Assembly: GCA_022825855.1 (NCBI GenBank)
Contig: JAJDWB010000002.1
Span: 1 to 64,000 of the forward strand
DNA from: Dehalococcoidia bacterium
GTDB lineage: Bacteria; Chloroflexota; Dehalococcoidia; Bin125
Direction: 5' to 3'
Length of the DNA: 64,000 nucleotides
Shown: positions 57,054 through 64,000 of the stretch, one piece after another
Position numbering within the stretch: position 1 is the first letter of the stretch
Layout: every line of letters begins with the position of its first letter
Position numbers and translations under genes: made by a program
Notes under the pieces: generated by a model
What the model was told of the DNA's origin: nothing
What the model saw: the letters and a program-made list of their open reading frames with translations, nothing else
Database searches by the model: none

Positions 57054-57899
57054 ATGGCAGATTCCGCCGACTCCGCCGAGATCGCCCGCGCGCTGCTGAC
57101 CGCCGCCCGTGAGGGGCCGGCCGTCGCCTCCTGCACGGTGATGGGCGCGACGGCCGGCGTCGAGGTCTCGCTGGGCGCGAAGATGCTGGTCTACGAGGAT
57201 CGGACTCTGGGCGGGATCGGCGGCGGCCCACTTGAGGCGGGCGTTGCCGAATTCGGGCGCGGGGCGCTGCCCAAACACCTCGTCCAGACCTGCGCCTTTT
57301 CTCCGGACGGCAACCTGATCGAGGGCCGCCGAGCGATTGAGGCCGCCGACGCCATCGTCGAGATCCTCGTCGAGGTCGTCGAGCCCGCCTCGACCTTGCT
57401 CGTCGTTGGCGGCGGGCACGTGGGCCTCGCCGTCGGTCAACTCGGCGCGATGCTGGGCATGGAGGTCGCGATCATCGACGACCGCGAGGAGTATGCCAGT
57501 CCCGAGCGCTTCCCCTATGAGGCCCAGGTCATCTGCGGCGACTTCGCCGAGGAACTCGAACGCTTCCCAATCACGGCGAACACCTACATCGTGCTCGTCT
57601 CGCGCGGCCACAAGGTCGACGAGCTCGCCCTGCGCACGGTGGCCGAGCGAGGGGCCGGCTACGTGGGCATGATCGGCTCCAAGCGGCGCACCAGAACCGT
57701 GCTCCAGCACCTGGCCGAAGCGGGCGTCGATCGCGACGAACTCGACCGGGTCTTCACGCCGATCGGCCTCGATATCGGCGCGGAAACGCCGGAAGAGATC
57801 GCCGTGTCGGTGCTCGGAGAGATCATCCTCGTGCGTCGCGGCGGCGGCGCGCAGCCGATGTCCGAGCACGGCCGATTTCTGGCCTCCCAGCGCCGCTAG
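57054..57899 (+). CDS. XdhC/CoxI family protein, full length, lacking the GGC cysteine
   Basis: 281 residues with an N-terminal XdhC_CoxI domain (VSLGAKMLVYEDRTLGGIGGGPLEAG) and a C-terminal Rossmann domain (TLLVVGGGHVGLAVGQLG, YIVLVSRGHKVDELAL, GYVGMIGSKRRTRTVLQ, FTPIGLDIGAETPEEIAVSVLGEI). These proteins insert or protect molybdenum cofactor in xanthine or CO dehydrogenases. The usual GGC is GGG-P (Pro59), so the N-domain lacks the conserved Cys found in the next gene. The matching enzyme is not in the window. Confidence 0.85.
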   Translation: MADSADSAEIARALLTAAREGPAVASCTVMGATAGVEVSLGAKMLVYEDRTLGGIGGGPLEAGVAEFGRGALPKHLVQTCAFSPDGNLIEGRRAIEAADAIVEILVEVVEPASTLLVVGGGHVGLAVGQLGAMLGMEVAIIDDREEYASPERFPYEAQVICGDFAEELERFPITANTYIVLVSRGHKVDELALRTVAERGAGYVGMIGSKRRTRTVLQHLAEAGVDRDELDRVFTPIGLDIGAETPEEIAVSVLGEIILVRRGGGAQPMSEHGRFLASQRR

Positions 57900-57930
57900 A
57901 CTGACATGTGAAGCGAAGCAGAGGAACGAT

Positions 57931-58248
57931 ATGCCGCACGACGAGGTCTATGAAGCAATGTCCGACGCATTCGACGGCGGCGCGCCCGTCGCGCTGGCCA
58001 CCGTGGCGCAGACTCTGGGTTCGACCCCGCGCAAGACCGGCGCGAAGATGCTCGTCCGCGAAGACGGCAGCTTCGTCGGCACGATCGGCGGCGGCTGCGG
58101 CGAGGCCGAGGTCTGGCAGGAAGCGATGGATGCGCTCGACGACGGCGAGGCGCGCATGGTCACCGTCGACCTGACCGAGCCGGTCGACGGAGAAGACAAG
58201 ATCTGCGGCGGCATCATGCGCATCTTCGTTGAACGGCTTGAGTCCTGA
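57931..58248 (+). CDS. Stand-alone XdhC_CoxI domain protein
   Basis: 105 residues: VALATVAQTLGSTPRKTGAKMLVREDGSFVGTIGGGCGEAEV, the whole XdhC_CoxI domain with the conserved GGC (Cys56), but no Rossmann half. Directly follows the full-length paralogue that lacks this cysteine, 31 bases apart, so the two may act as a complementary pair in Mo-cofactor handling. Confidence 0.85.
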   Translation: MPHDEVYEAMSDAFDGGAPVALATVAQTLGSTPRKTGAKMLVREDGSFVGTIGGGCGEAEVWQEAMDALDDGEARMVTVDLTEPVDGEDKICGGIMRIFVERLES

Positions 58249-58270
58249 GCCGGCAAGGCTGGAGACCTCC

Positions 58271-58645
58271 GTGCCTGACACCGCTGTCAATCCAACGCAT
58301 GGGGTCGAGTTCACACTGCCCGACGATCCGCGGGTCACACCGCTGGTTCGCCGGTTGTCGACCGAATACTGGGAAATCGTTCGCAGCCGCGCCATACGCA
58401 GCGGCGTGCCGATCGTCGCTGCGTGGATGGACATCTACGTCGATCGGGAAGGCGCCACCCTCTTTTTCGTTGCGGTGCACTGCGATCTGACACAGCAGGA
58501 GTCGCGGAAGTTCAAGCATGGCCTGGGCTCGGCGACTCAAGCGTGGTTCGAGGGCTTGACTTCTGCCGAACGTGAAGTCGCGGCGTTGATTCCGTTCACT
58601 GTTGTCGGGTTGAAACGCGACGTCGCGCAGGTCAATGGCACTTGA
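58271..58645 (+). CDS. Unknown protein overlapping the HEPN gene
   Basis: 124 residues. Mixed alpha/beta: PLVRRLSTEYWEIVRSRAIRSGVPIVAAWMDIYVDREGATLFFVAVHCDL then a helical RKFKHGLGSATQAWFEGL and a C-terminal strand. No domain recognised. GTG 58271 with GGAG 6 bases upstream is preferred to a TTG at 58229 that would overlap the previous gene. Its end overlaps the HEPN protein start by 11 bases, the common arrangement of an antitoxin-like gene ahead of its toxin. Confidence 0.6.
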   Translation: MPDTAVNPTHGVEFTLPDDPRVTPLVRRLSTEYWEIVRSRAIRSGVPIVAAWMDIYVDREGATLFFVAVHCDLTQQESRKFKHGLGSATQAWFEGLTSAEREVAALIPFTVVGLKRDVAQVNGT

Positions 58646-59060
58646 TCCCGCTGATCTGGTCAGCCTGGCTGATCGGCTGCTCGCTGAGTCCGGGGGTGAC
58701 GAGGCCGCTTGTCGCACCGCCATTAGTCGGATGTACTACGCCTGTCACCTGTCCGCTCGAGACCAGCGCTTTGGCCTTGATGCCGGCGCCGCTCCCGGGC
58801 AGCGTCCCTCGCATCGCGCCGTCATCCGTGAAGTCCAGGCGCAGACTGGCGTCGACGCCGCGCGTGACCTGGAAGACCTGAAGCGCATGCGCGAGGTTGC
58901 CGACTATGTGCGCGACCTGGAGCACCCCGAGGTCCGCGCCGTGTTTGCTCGGCAAGGGGTCTCGGACTGGTCAGCGTTGGCCGATGTGGCGGCTGCTCTG
59001 ACGCGCGACCTGCTGCCCCTGTTGCAGGCCATCCCCGCTGCGACCGCGGGGGACGCATAA
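58635..59060 (+). CDS. HEPN-domain protein, candidate RNase
   Basis: 141 residues, all-helical. AACRTAISRMYYACHLSARDQ contains the HEPN motif R-x5-H (Arg32, His38) with the typical S-R-x-Y-Y-A-C-H, followed by helices up to RDLEDLKRMREVADY. HEPN proteins are often RNases in toxin, abortive-infection or CRISPR systems; the arrangement with a small overlapping partner supports such a role. The partner is not an MNT nucleotidyltransferase, so the pairing would be non-standard. Confidence 0.75.
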   Translation: MALDPADLVSLADRLLAESGGDEAACRTAISRMYYACHLSARDQRFGLDAGAAPGQRPSHRAVIREVQAQTGVDAARDLEDLKRMREVADYVRDLEHPEVRAVFARQGVSDWSALADVAAALTRDLLPLLQAIPAATAGDA

Positions 59061-59219
59061 CCGGTCGACCTCCCAGTCAGCCAAAGGCTGGTAAGCTAAC
59101 TCGCAGCCGCCCGTACCGGGCCTTGCTGGTGTTGCTCCGCCGGCGAGGAAGACCGAGGCGACGCACCGCAGCCAGCGAGCGGCGCGCGTTGAGCGCCGGC
59201 GGCACAGCAGGAGTTCGGT

Positions 59220-59453
59220 ATGGCACTGATCGGATTTGGCCCTGTCGAAGCAATCGTGGTCGTCATCGTCGTCCTCGTCGTCTTCGGCGCCGGACGCCTC
59301 GCCGGCGTCGGCAAGGCGCTCGGCACCGGCCTGCGCGAGTTCCGCGAGGAAGCCCGCACTCCCGGCGGGGATGAAGGCGACGACGAGGCCTCGGACGAAG
59401 TTACCATCAGCTCCGATTCGTCCGACGACGACAAGCCGTCGTCATCCTCCTGA
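59220..59453 (+). CDS. tatA: Twin-arginine translocase TatA/E-type subunit
   Basis: 77 residues. N-terminal membrane helix (about 8-24) with GPVEAIVVVIVVLVVFGAGRLAGVGKALGTGLREFREE: the FG-x-GRL/LP motif and amphipathic helix of TatA, ending in an acidic Ser/Asp-rich tail. Builds the pore for folded-protein export, relevant to the twin-arginine binding protein at 28407. No tatC in the window. CAGGAG upstream of ATG. Confidence 0.9.
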   Translation: MALIGFGPVEAIVVVIVVLVVFGAGRLAGVGKALGTGLREFREEARTPGGDEGDDEASDEVTISSDSSDDDKPSSSS

Positions 59454-59477
59454 CGCCGAGACGCTGACGCCCAACCA

Positions 59478-60245
59478 TTGCCCCGACCCCGCAAGATTCA
59501 CGCCGTTGCCCTGGACCTGTGGGGCACGTTGATCGTTGACGCGCCCGGCGGCGGGCGACGCCGTATGCGGCGGCGCGAGCGACTGCTGCGCGAGGCCTAC
59601 GAGCGCGCCGGCGCCGGCCCCAACGCCGCCGAGGCCGTGCCTCTGGCGATCCGTGACGCCATCGATCAACTGGTCGTCGCACACCAGTCCAACATCGACC
59701 TCTCCGGCGAGGACCGGCTGAACGCTGTGCGGGGCTCGATGCTGCGGCAATGCCCAGACACCGTCGAGAGCGAAGAACTGCTCGCCGTGCTCGAAGAGGC
59801 GGTGTTCGAGAGTGCTCGCTGGGAACCGCCCGACGTCATCCCCGGCGTCGAGACCGAGCTCGACTGCCTCAAGCAGCGCGGGCTCGAGCTCGCCGTCGTC
59901 TCGAACACCGGTCTGGCGCCCGGCCGCCGCGTCGAGCGCGCCCTGGTCGAGCGCGGTTTCGACCGCTGGATCGACCATTGGATCTGGTCCGACGATGTGC
60001 TGAGCTGGAAACCGGGCCGCGCCATCTTCGAGGCCGCGCTCCGCGAGCTCGGTTGTGACGCCGACCAGTCCGCGTTCGTCGGCGACACGCCTGAGGCCGA
60101 CATCCTCGGTTCCCGCCACGCCGGATTCGCCGCCTCCGTCCAGGTGGGAGACAAGACGGATTCCGCCATCCAGCCCGATATCCAGCTTTCCACGCTCGCC
60201 GGTCTCACCGACGCCCTGGAAGCCGGCGGATTCCTTTCCGCATAA
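59478..60245 (+). CDS. HAD-superfamily hydrolase
   Basis: 255 residues. Motif I LDLWGTL (Asp13 nucleophile), AVVSNTG (motif II), SWKPGRAIFEAAL with the motif III lysine, FVGDTPEADILGSRHAG (motif IV). Large cap insertion from about 25 to 110. Phosphatase/dehalogenase, substrate unknown. TTG start at 59478 is the only in-frame candidate at the right place; there is no strong ribosome binding site. Confidence 0.85.
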   Translation: MPRPRKIHAVALDLWGTLIVDAPGGGRRRMRRRERLLREAYERAGAGPNAAEAVPLAIRDAIDQLVVAHQSNIDLSGEDRLNAVRGSMLRQCPDTVESEELLAVLEEAVFESARWEPPDVIPGVETELDCLKQRGLELAVVSNTGLAPGRRVERALVERGFDRWIDHWIWSDDVLSWKPGRAIFEAALRELGCDADQSAFVGDTPEADILGSRHAGFAASVQVGDKTDSAIQPDIQLSTLAGLTDALEAGGFLSA

Positions 60246-60307
60246 CCCTCCCGCGTCGCCGGCAACGCACGAGCGGCCGCGATGCGACCGCCGCGCTTCC
60301 AGGTACA

Positions 60308-60313
60308 TATGCT
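60308..60313 (+). promoter_or_regulatory. Candidate leaderless -10 element before the M50 protease
   Basis: TATGCT ends 6 bases before ATG 60320. A GGAG follows directly but is only 2 bases from the ATG, too close for a normal Shine-Dalgarno. Confidence 0.4.
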
Positions 60314-60319
60314 GGAGAC

Positions 60320-61495
60320 ATGCGATTCGGATTTTTCGGCGGCAACGGCATCAAGGTCGGCCAGGTGCTCGGCATCCCGATCCGGCTCGATCTGTCATTT
60401 TTTCTCGTCTTCGCGCTGCTCGTGTTCGTCATCGCCACCCAGATCCTGCCCGAAGACCTGGACGGACTCGGCGGCGCCGAGCGCTGGCTCTACGGTCTCG
60501 CGGGCGGCGTCGTCTACTTCCTCTCACTGCTCATCCACGAGCTCGCCCACTCGCTCATGGCGCGCCGCTACGGCATGGAAGTCTCCTCGATCACGCTGTT
60601 TTTCTTCGGCGGCGTATCGTTGATCCGCGAGGATTCACAGCGGCCGGGCCAGGAGTTCTGGATCGCCATCGTGGGACCGCTCGCCTCGGTCGCGCTCGGC
60701 GTCCTGTTCCTGTTGATCGCGGCCGTGGCGCTGACCCCCGACACCACGATCCACCACATGATCCTCGTGCTCGGTATCGTCAACTGCTTCCTCGCCGGAT
60801 TCAACATGCTGCCCGGCTTCCCGCTCGACGGCGGCCGGGTGCTGCGCTCGCTGGTCTGGCGGATCACCGGCTCGCGTCACCGCGCCACGCGATCCTCGGC
60901 CAGGGTCGGACAAATCCTGGGCGCGATCATGATCATCTACGGCATCGGAGGGATCGTCACCGACGTCGCCTTCTTCGACGCCGGACTCAACTCGCTCTGG
61001 GTCGCCTTGATCGGATTCCTGCTGATGACCCAGGCCGCCCAGGGCGTCAAGGCGGCGGAGCTGGAGCAGGACCTGGCCGGATTGCGCGTCGGCGAACTCA
61101 TGCTGCAACCGCCCGTCGCCCGGACCGCGGAGGCCGAACTGCCCATCAACATCCTCGTTCCCTCCCGCGCGCAACTCAACCAGCAGGACGTCTTCATCAT
61201 CACCGAGGGCGGCGTCGCGATCGGCATCGCCTCGGCCGTGCAGATCATCCTGCTCGACGACGAGCGCTACCAGAGCGACCGCCTGCGCGACATCATGCTC
61301 GACGCCAACCAGGTGCAGCCGCTGGGCCCGGACGCCCGCGCCGACGAGGCCCTGCGCCGTCTGCAGCGCGAGCGCACTTTCGTGCTGCCCGTCGTCGAGC
61401 GCGGCCGGCTCCTTGGGGTCGTCGGACTCGAGCAGATTCTCAAAGCCCTCGGCCAGGGGCCTTCCCCGCGCCTTGACCCCAGCTCGGGCGCCTGA
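60320..61495 (+). CDS. Site-2-type intramembrane zinc metalloprotease with CBS-like C-terminal domain
   Basis: 391 residues. Membrane helices in the first 250 residues carry HELAH (73-77) in the second helix and FNMLPGFPLDGGRV (Asp170 as third zinc ligand). C-terminal soluble part (about 250-385) fits a pair of CBS motifs (DVFIITEGGVAIGIAS, RTFVLPVVERGRLLGVVGL). M50/RIP family, likely cleaving an anti-sigma or other membrane protein; related CBS-containing members respond to nucleotides. Confidence 0.92.
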   Translation: MRFGFFGGNGIKVGQVLGIPIRLDLSFFLVFALLVFVIATQILPEDLDGLGGAERWLYGLAGGVVYFLSLLIHELAHSLMARRYGMEVSSITLFFFGGVSLIREDSQRPGQEFWIAIVGPLASVALGVLFLLIAAVALTPDTTIHHMILVLGIVNCFLAGFNMLPGFPLDGGRVLRSLVWRITGSRHRATRSSARVGQILGAIMIIYGIGGIVTDVAFFDAGLNSLWVALIGFLLMTQAAQGVKAAELEQDLAGLRVGELMLQPPVARTAEAELPINILVPSRAQLNQQDVFIITEGGVAIGIASAVQIILLDDERYQSDRLRDIMLDANQVQPLGPDARADEALRRLQRERTFVLPVVERGRLLGVVGLEQILKALGQGPSPRLDPSSGA

Positions 61496-61525
61496 ACCGA
61501 GCAGCGCTGCAGGCGACGCAAGCGA

Positions 61526-61531
61526 TACAGT
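61526..61531 (+). promoter_or_regulatory. Candidate leaderless -10 element before murT
   Basis: TACAGT ends 7 bases before GTG 61539, with no Shine-Dalgarno. Would drive the murT-gatD pair. Confidence 0.35.
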
Positions 61532-61538
61532 CGATCTT

Positions 61539-62921
61539 GTGACCGCGCTGCGACTCTCCGCCGCCATCCTTGCCGGCAAGTCGACCCGGCTCGCCATGCG
61601 ATCGCTGGGCTCCGGCGGCACGGCCCTGCCCGGACTCGTCACGGAGCGAGTCGATCCCGGCGCCGTCTCCGCGCTGGCTGGCCGGCTCTCCGCCACCGCC
61701 CTGATCACCGGCACCAACGGCAAGACCACGACCGCCGCGATGCTCGCCCGCATCCTCCGTGCCGACGGCCGCCAGGTGATTCATAACCGCTCGGGTTCCA
61801 ACCTCATGCGCGGCGTCACCGCCGCGCTCGTCGAGGCCGCCAATCCGCTCGGCTCGCTGCCTCGTGAGGCGACCGCCGTTCTTGAGGCCGACGAGGCCGC
61901 GGTCCCCCGGATCGCAGCCGCCGCGCCGCCATCCGTCGCCGTCTTCACCAACCTGATGCGCGACCAGCTCGACCGCTACGGCGAGATCGAGTCCATCGCC
62001 CTGCGCTGGGCCGACGCGCTTCGGGACTTTCCGGCGGACGCCACCCTGGCGCTCAACGTCGACGATCCGCTGATTGCGTCGCTCGAGGCGCGTTGGTCCG
62101 GCGACTGTCTGCGCTTCGGCATCGAGGACGCCGATATCCCGCCCGCGCCCGAAGGCGAGATCATGGACGCGGTCTGGGACCCCGAGACCCAGGACGACTT
62201 CCGCTACAGCCGGCGCTACTTCGCCCAGCTCGGCCGCTGGCATACCGACGCCGGCGCCCAACGGCCAACCCCGCAGGTCGCCGCCGACCGAATCCTCCCG
62301 GGCGAGGACGGGATCGAATTCAGCCTGCGTCTGCCCCAGGGCGAGCGCGCGCTGAGCTTGCCCGCCGAGGGTCTCTACAGCGTCTACAACGCTCTCGCCG
62401 CGGCCGCGGCCGCCTCCGCCCTCGATGTCCCGCCCGAGACCATCTGCCGCGCCCTCGAGTCGCACGAGGCCGCCTTTGGGCGGCAGGAGGACCTGCTTGT
62501 GGGCGGCCGCCGGGTCCGCGTCCTGCTGGGCAAGAATCCCTCCGGTCTGAATCAGGCTCTGCGCACTCTGCAACGACCGGGCGAACGCCACCACCTGCTT
62601 GTCCTGCTCAACGACGGCATCGCCGACGGCGAAGACATCTCCTGGATCTGGGACGTGGACTGGGAGTCCCAGGCGCCGCACTGCCGGACGTTGTGCGTCG
62701 GCGGCCATCGCGCCGCGGACATGGCCCTGCGACTGGAGTACGCCGGCTTTCCGCCGCCCGAGGCCGAACCGGCCAGAGACATCGGCAACGCCCTGGCCGA
62801 CGCGCTGCGCAGCCTGCCCGAGCAAGAGCGGCTGGTCGTCCTGCCCACCTACACGGCGATGCTCGATGTGCGCCGCCGGCTCGGCGGCATGGGCGCCTCG
62901 CGACTCTGGGATGTGGCCTGA
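61539..62921 (+). CDS. murT: Lipid II isoglutaminyl synthase, MurT subunit, zinc-ribbon lost
   Basis: 460 residues of the Mur ligase fold: GTNGKTTTAAML (58-69) P-loop, NRSGSNLMRG, NLMRDQLDRYGE and the C-terminal DUF1727 domain with KNPSGLNQALRTL and DGIADGEDISWIWDVDWE. With GatD it amidates D-Glu of lipid II. In Gram-positive MurT a four-cysteine zinc ribbon sits in the central domain; here the matching positions are Asp214, Thr217, His235 and Ala238 while the flanking Tyr-Gly-Gln-Arg-Pro framework is kept. GTG 61539 is chosen from family alignment. Confidence 0.92.
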   Translation: MTALRLSAAILAGKSTRLAMRSLGSGGTALPGLVTERVDPGAVSALAGRLSATALITGTNGKTTTAAMLARILRADGRQVIHNRSGSNLMRGVTAALVEAANPLGSLPREATAVLEADEAAVPRIAAAAPPSVAVFTNLMRDQLDRYGEIESIALRWADALRDFPADATLALNVDDPLIASLEARWSGDCLRFGIEDADIPPAPEGEIMDAVWDPETQDDFRYSRRYFAQLGRWHTDAGAQRPTPQVAADRILPGEDGIEFSLRLPQGERALSLPAEGLYSVYNALAAAAAASALDVPPETICRALESHEAAFGRQEDLLVGGRRVRVLLGKNPSGLNQALRTLQRPGERHHLLVLLNDGIADGEDISWIWDVDWESQAPHCRTLCVGGHRAADMALRLEYAGFPPPEAEPARDIGNALADALRSLPEQERLVVLPTYTAMLDVRRRLGGMGASRLWDVA

Positions 62922-63709
62922 TGTCCTCCGACACGACTGCCGACCGCCAACTCAACATCGCCGTGCTCTATCCGGAGCTGCTCAACCTCTACGGCGACCG
63001 AGGCAACGCCCGCGCCCTCGAGCGCCGCTGCCAGGCTCGCGGTATCGACGCCTCCGTCACGCCGGTCGACATCGGCGACGACTGGTCGCCCGGCGACACC
63101 GACATCGTCCTTGTCGGCGGCGGACAGGATCGCGAGCAACGCCGCGTCCAGGCCGACCTCCAACAGCGCGGCGCGGAGCTGCGGGAGTACGTCGACGACG
63201 ACGGCGTCGTGCTTGCCGTCTGCGGCGGCTTCCAGTTGTTCGGACACCAGTACCGAGGCTGGGACGGCGAGATCATGGAGGGCATCGGCGTCTTCGACGC
63301 CGTCGCCGCGCATCCGGGCCCGGCGATCCAGCGCTGCGTCGGCAATGTCGTCGCGATCTGGGAGGGCGAGACCGTGGTCGGCTTCGAAAACCACGGCGGG
63401 CGCACCTATCTCAACGAGGGGCAGGAGGCGTTTGCCGACGTCGTCAGCGGTTTCGGCAACAACGGCGGCGACGGGCTCGAAGGGGCGCGGGCCGGCAACG
63501 CCTTCGGCACCTACCTGCATGGCGCGGTCCTGCCCAAGAACCCGCGCCTCGCCGATCGGCTGATCGCCCTCGCCCTCGAGCGGCGCTACGGATCCGACGC
63601 CCCCGAACTCAGCCGGCTCGACGACCGCGCCGCGCTCCGCGCCCACGCCGAAGCGTTGCACGCCGCATTCTCGCCCGGCGAGTCCGCCCTGGGCCGCCGC
63701 TTCGCATAA
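62921..63709 (+). CDS. gatD: Lipid II isoglutaminyl synthase, glutaminase subunit GatD
   Basis: 262 residues. CobB/CobQ-type class I glutamine amidotransferase: LYPELLNLYGDRGNA at the N-terminus, nucleophile Cys101 in LAVCGGFQLFG, His200 in GTYLHGAVLPKNP. Feeds ammonia to MurT. The stop of murT and the ATG share one base (TGATG), a fully coupled pair. Confidence 0.94.
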   Translation: MSSDTTADRQLNIAVLYPELLNLYGDRGNARALERRCQARGIDASVTPVDIGDDWSPGDTDIVLVGGGQDREQRRVQADLQQRGAELREYVDDDGVVLAVCGGFQLFGHQYRGWDGEIMEGIGVFDAVAAHPGPAIQRCVGNVVAIWEGETVVGFENHGGRTYLNEGQEAFADVVSGFGNNGGDGLEGARAGNAFGTYLHGAVLPKNPRLADRLIALALERRYGSDAPELSRLDDRAALRAHAEALHAAFSPGESALGRRFA

Positions 63710-63750
63710 CCTAGAGTTCCAACACAGGCACCTGGATTCAAGGAACCGAT

Positions 63751-63969
63751 ATGGCCGCGACCAGCACGTTGACCCGCACCGCACCCGACATCTCCTGCGA
63801 ACACTGCGTCAACGCGATCACCGGCGCGCTCACCGCCATCAACGGCGTATCCAGCGTTTCCGTGGACGTCGAGGGCAAGCGAGTGGACGTCAGCTACGAC
63901 GCCGACTCCGCTTCGGCCGACCAGATCGATGCCGCGTTGGAGGAGGAAGGCTATCCCCCGCTCCGATAG
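63751..63969 (+). CDS. Heavy-metal-associated (HMA) domain protein
   Basis: 72 residues, one HMA domain, TAPDISCEHCVNAITGAL with Cys16 and Cys19, then INGVSSVSVDVEGKRVDVSYD. Copper-chaperone-like, although the usual Met before the first Cys is Ile-Ser here. AAGGAA lies 7 bases before the ATG; TAACCT at 63707-63712 may be its -10 element. The remaining bases to the window end hold nothing recognisable. Confidence 0.9.
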   Translation: MAATSTLTRTAPDISCEHCVNAITGALTAINGVSSVSVDVEGKRVDVSYDADSASADQIDAALEEEGYPPLR

Positions 63970-64000
63970 CCCCTGGACGCCGCAGGGCGCCGGCAATGGA

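Noticed and set aside
59061-59219. Small RNA or tRNA in the gap before tatA
   Set aside because: Only a TAAGCT -10-like element (59092-59097) is visible; no structured RNA could be supported.

Overview
The window is a densely packed, high-GC bacterial chromosome segment with no rRNA, tRNA, CRISPR array, insertion sequence or prophage that I can recognise. The gene set suggests Chloroflexota, possibly a SAR202 or Dehalococcoidia-like lineage: MurT/GatD peptidoglycan amidation, tandem acyl-CoA-dehydrogenase-like flavin oxygenases, a CocE/NonD hydrolase, a CitE-type lyase, coaX, and many GTG starts. That assignment is an inference from content; no marker phylogeny could be run.

Layout. 1-3.7 kb: the end of an unknown gene, a CocE-type hydrolase, then rho and a YjbR protein on the minus strand. 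4-8.5 kb (minus): an unknown gene, a MoaD-like protein and pyrG, then after a repeat-rich gap a membrane protein and transaldolase. 8.5-11.5 kb (plus): an M16 peptidase and two CitE-like barrels, one degenerate. 11.5-15.7 kb (minus): three paralogous flavin oxygenase-like genes with a retropepsin-like gene among them. 16.1-17.8 kb: acyl-CoA dehydrogenase and MaoC hydratase. 17.8-19.2 kb: an orphan Dam methylase and a DUF402 protein. 19.4-26.4 kb (plus): purA, a CopD-like membrane protein, a cysteine-less thioredoxin-fold protein, enoyl-CoA hydratase, cytochrome c, and three tandem duplicated NTF2-like proteins. 26.4-32.2 kb (minus): a peptide-type ABC importer and a large lipoprotein. 32.3-41.6 kb (minus): a BNR propeller, a carboxyltransferase, and the block rpsO-pnp-dapB-asd-dapA.

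41.8-47.3 kb: small redox and dimeric-barrel proteins, leucyl aminopeptidase, PAP2, YbjQ, coaBC and coaX. 47.5-54 kb: the replication neighbourhood dnaA-obg-nadD with gyrB facing back toward it, containing candidate DnaA boxes. 54-59 kb: trmO, NUDIX, YchF, a split XdhC/CoxI pair and a two-gene HEPN module. 59-64 kb: tatA, a HAD hydrolase, a site-2-type protease, murT-gatD and a heavy-metal-binding protein.

Most of the window is housekeeping: nucleotide synthesis (pyrG, purA), lysine and cell-wall precursors (dapB-asd-dapA feeding the murT-gatD amidation step), CoA synthesis, replication and RNA turnover. Acyl-CoA and small-molecule catabolic genes are interleaved. The strongest unexplained signals are: a recurring TAnnnT element exactly 6-7 nt before start codons lacking a Shine-Dalgarno, suggesting leaderless mRNAs; a 45-bp dispersed palindromic repeat that supplies the PyrG C-terminus and stop codon; three tandem internally duplicated NTF2-like proteins; a HEPN gene overlapping an unknown partner; and several enzymes that have lost hallmark residues (MurT zinc ribbon, TlpA-like cysteines, a CitE pseudoenzyme, the DnaA P-loop).
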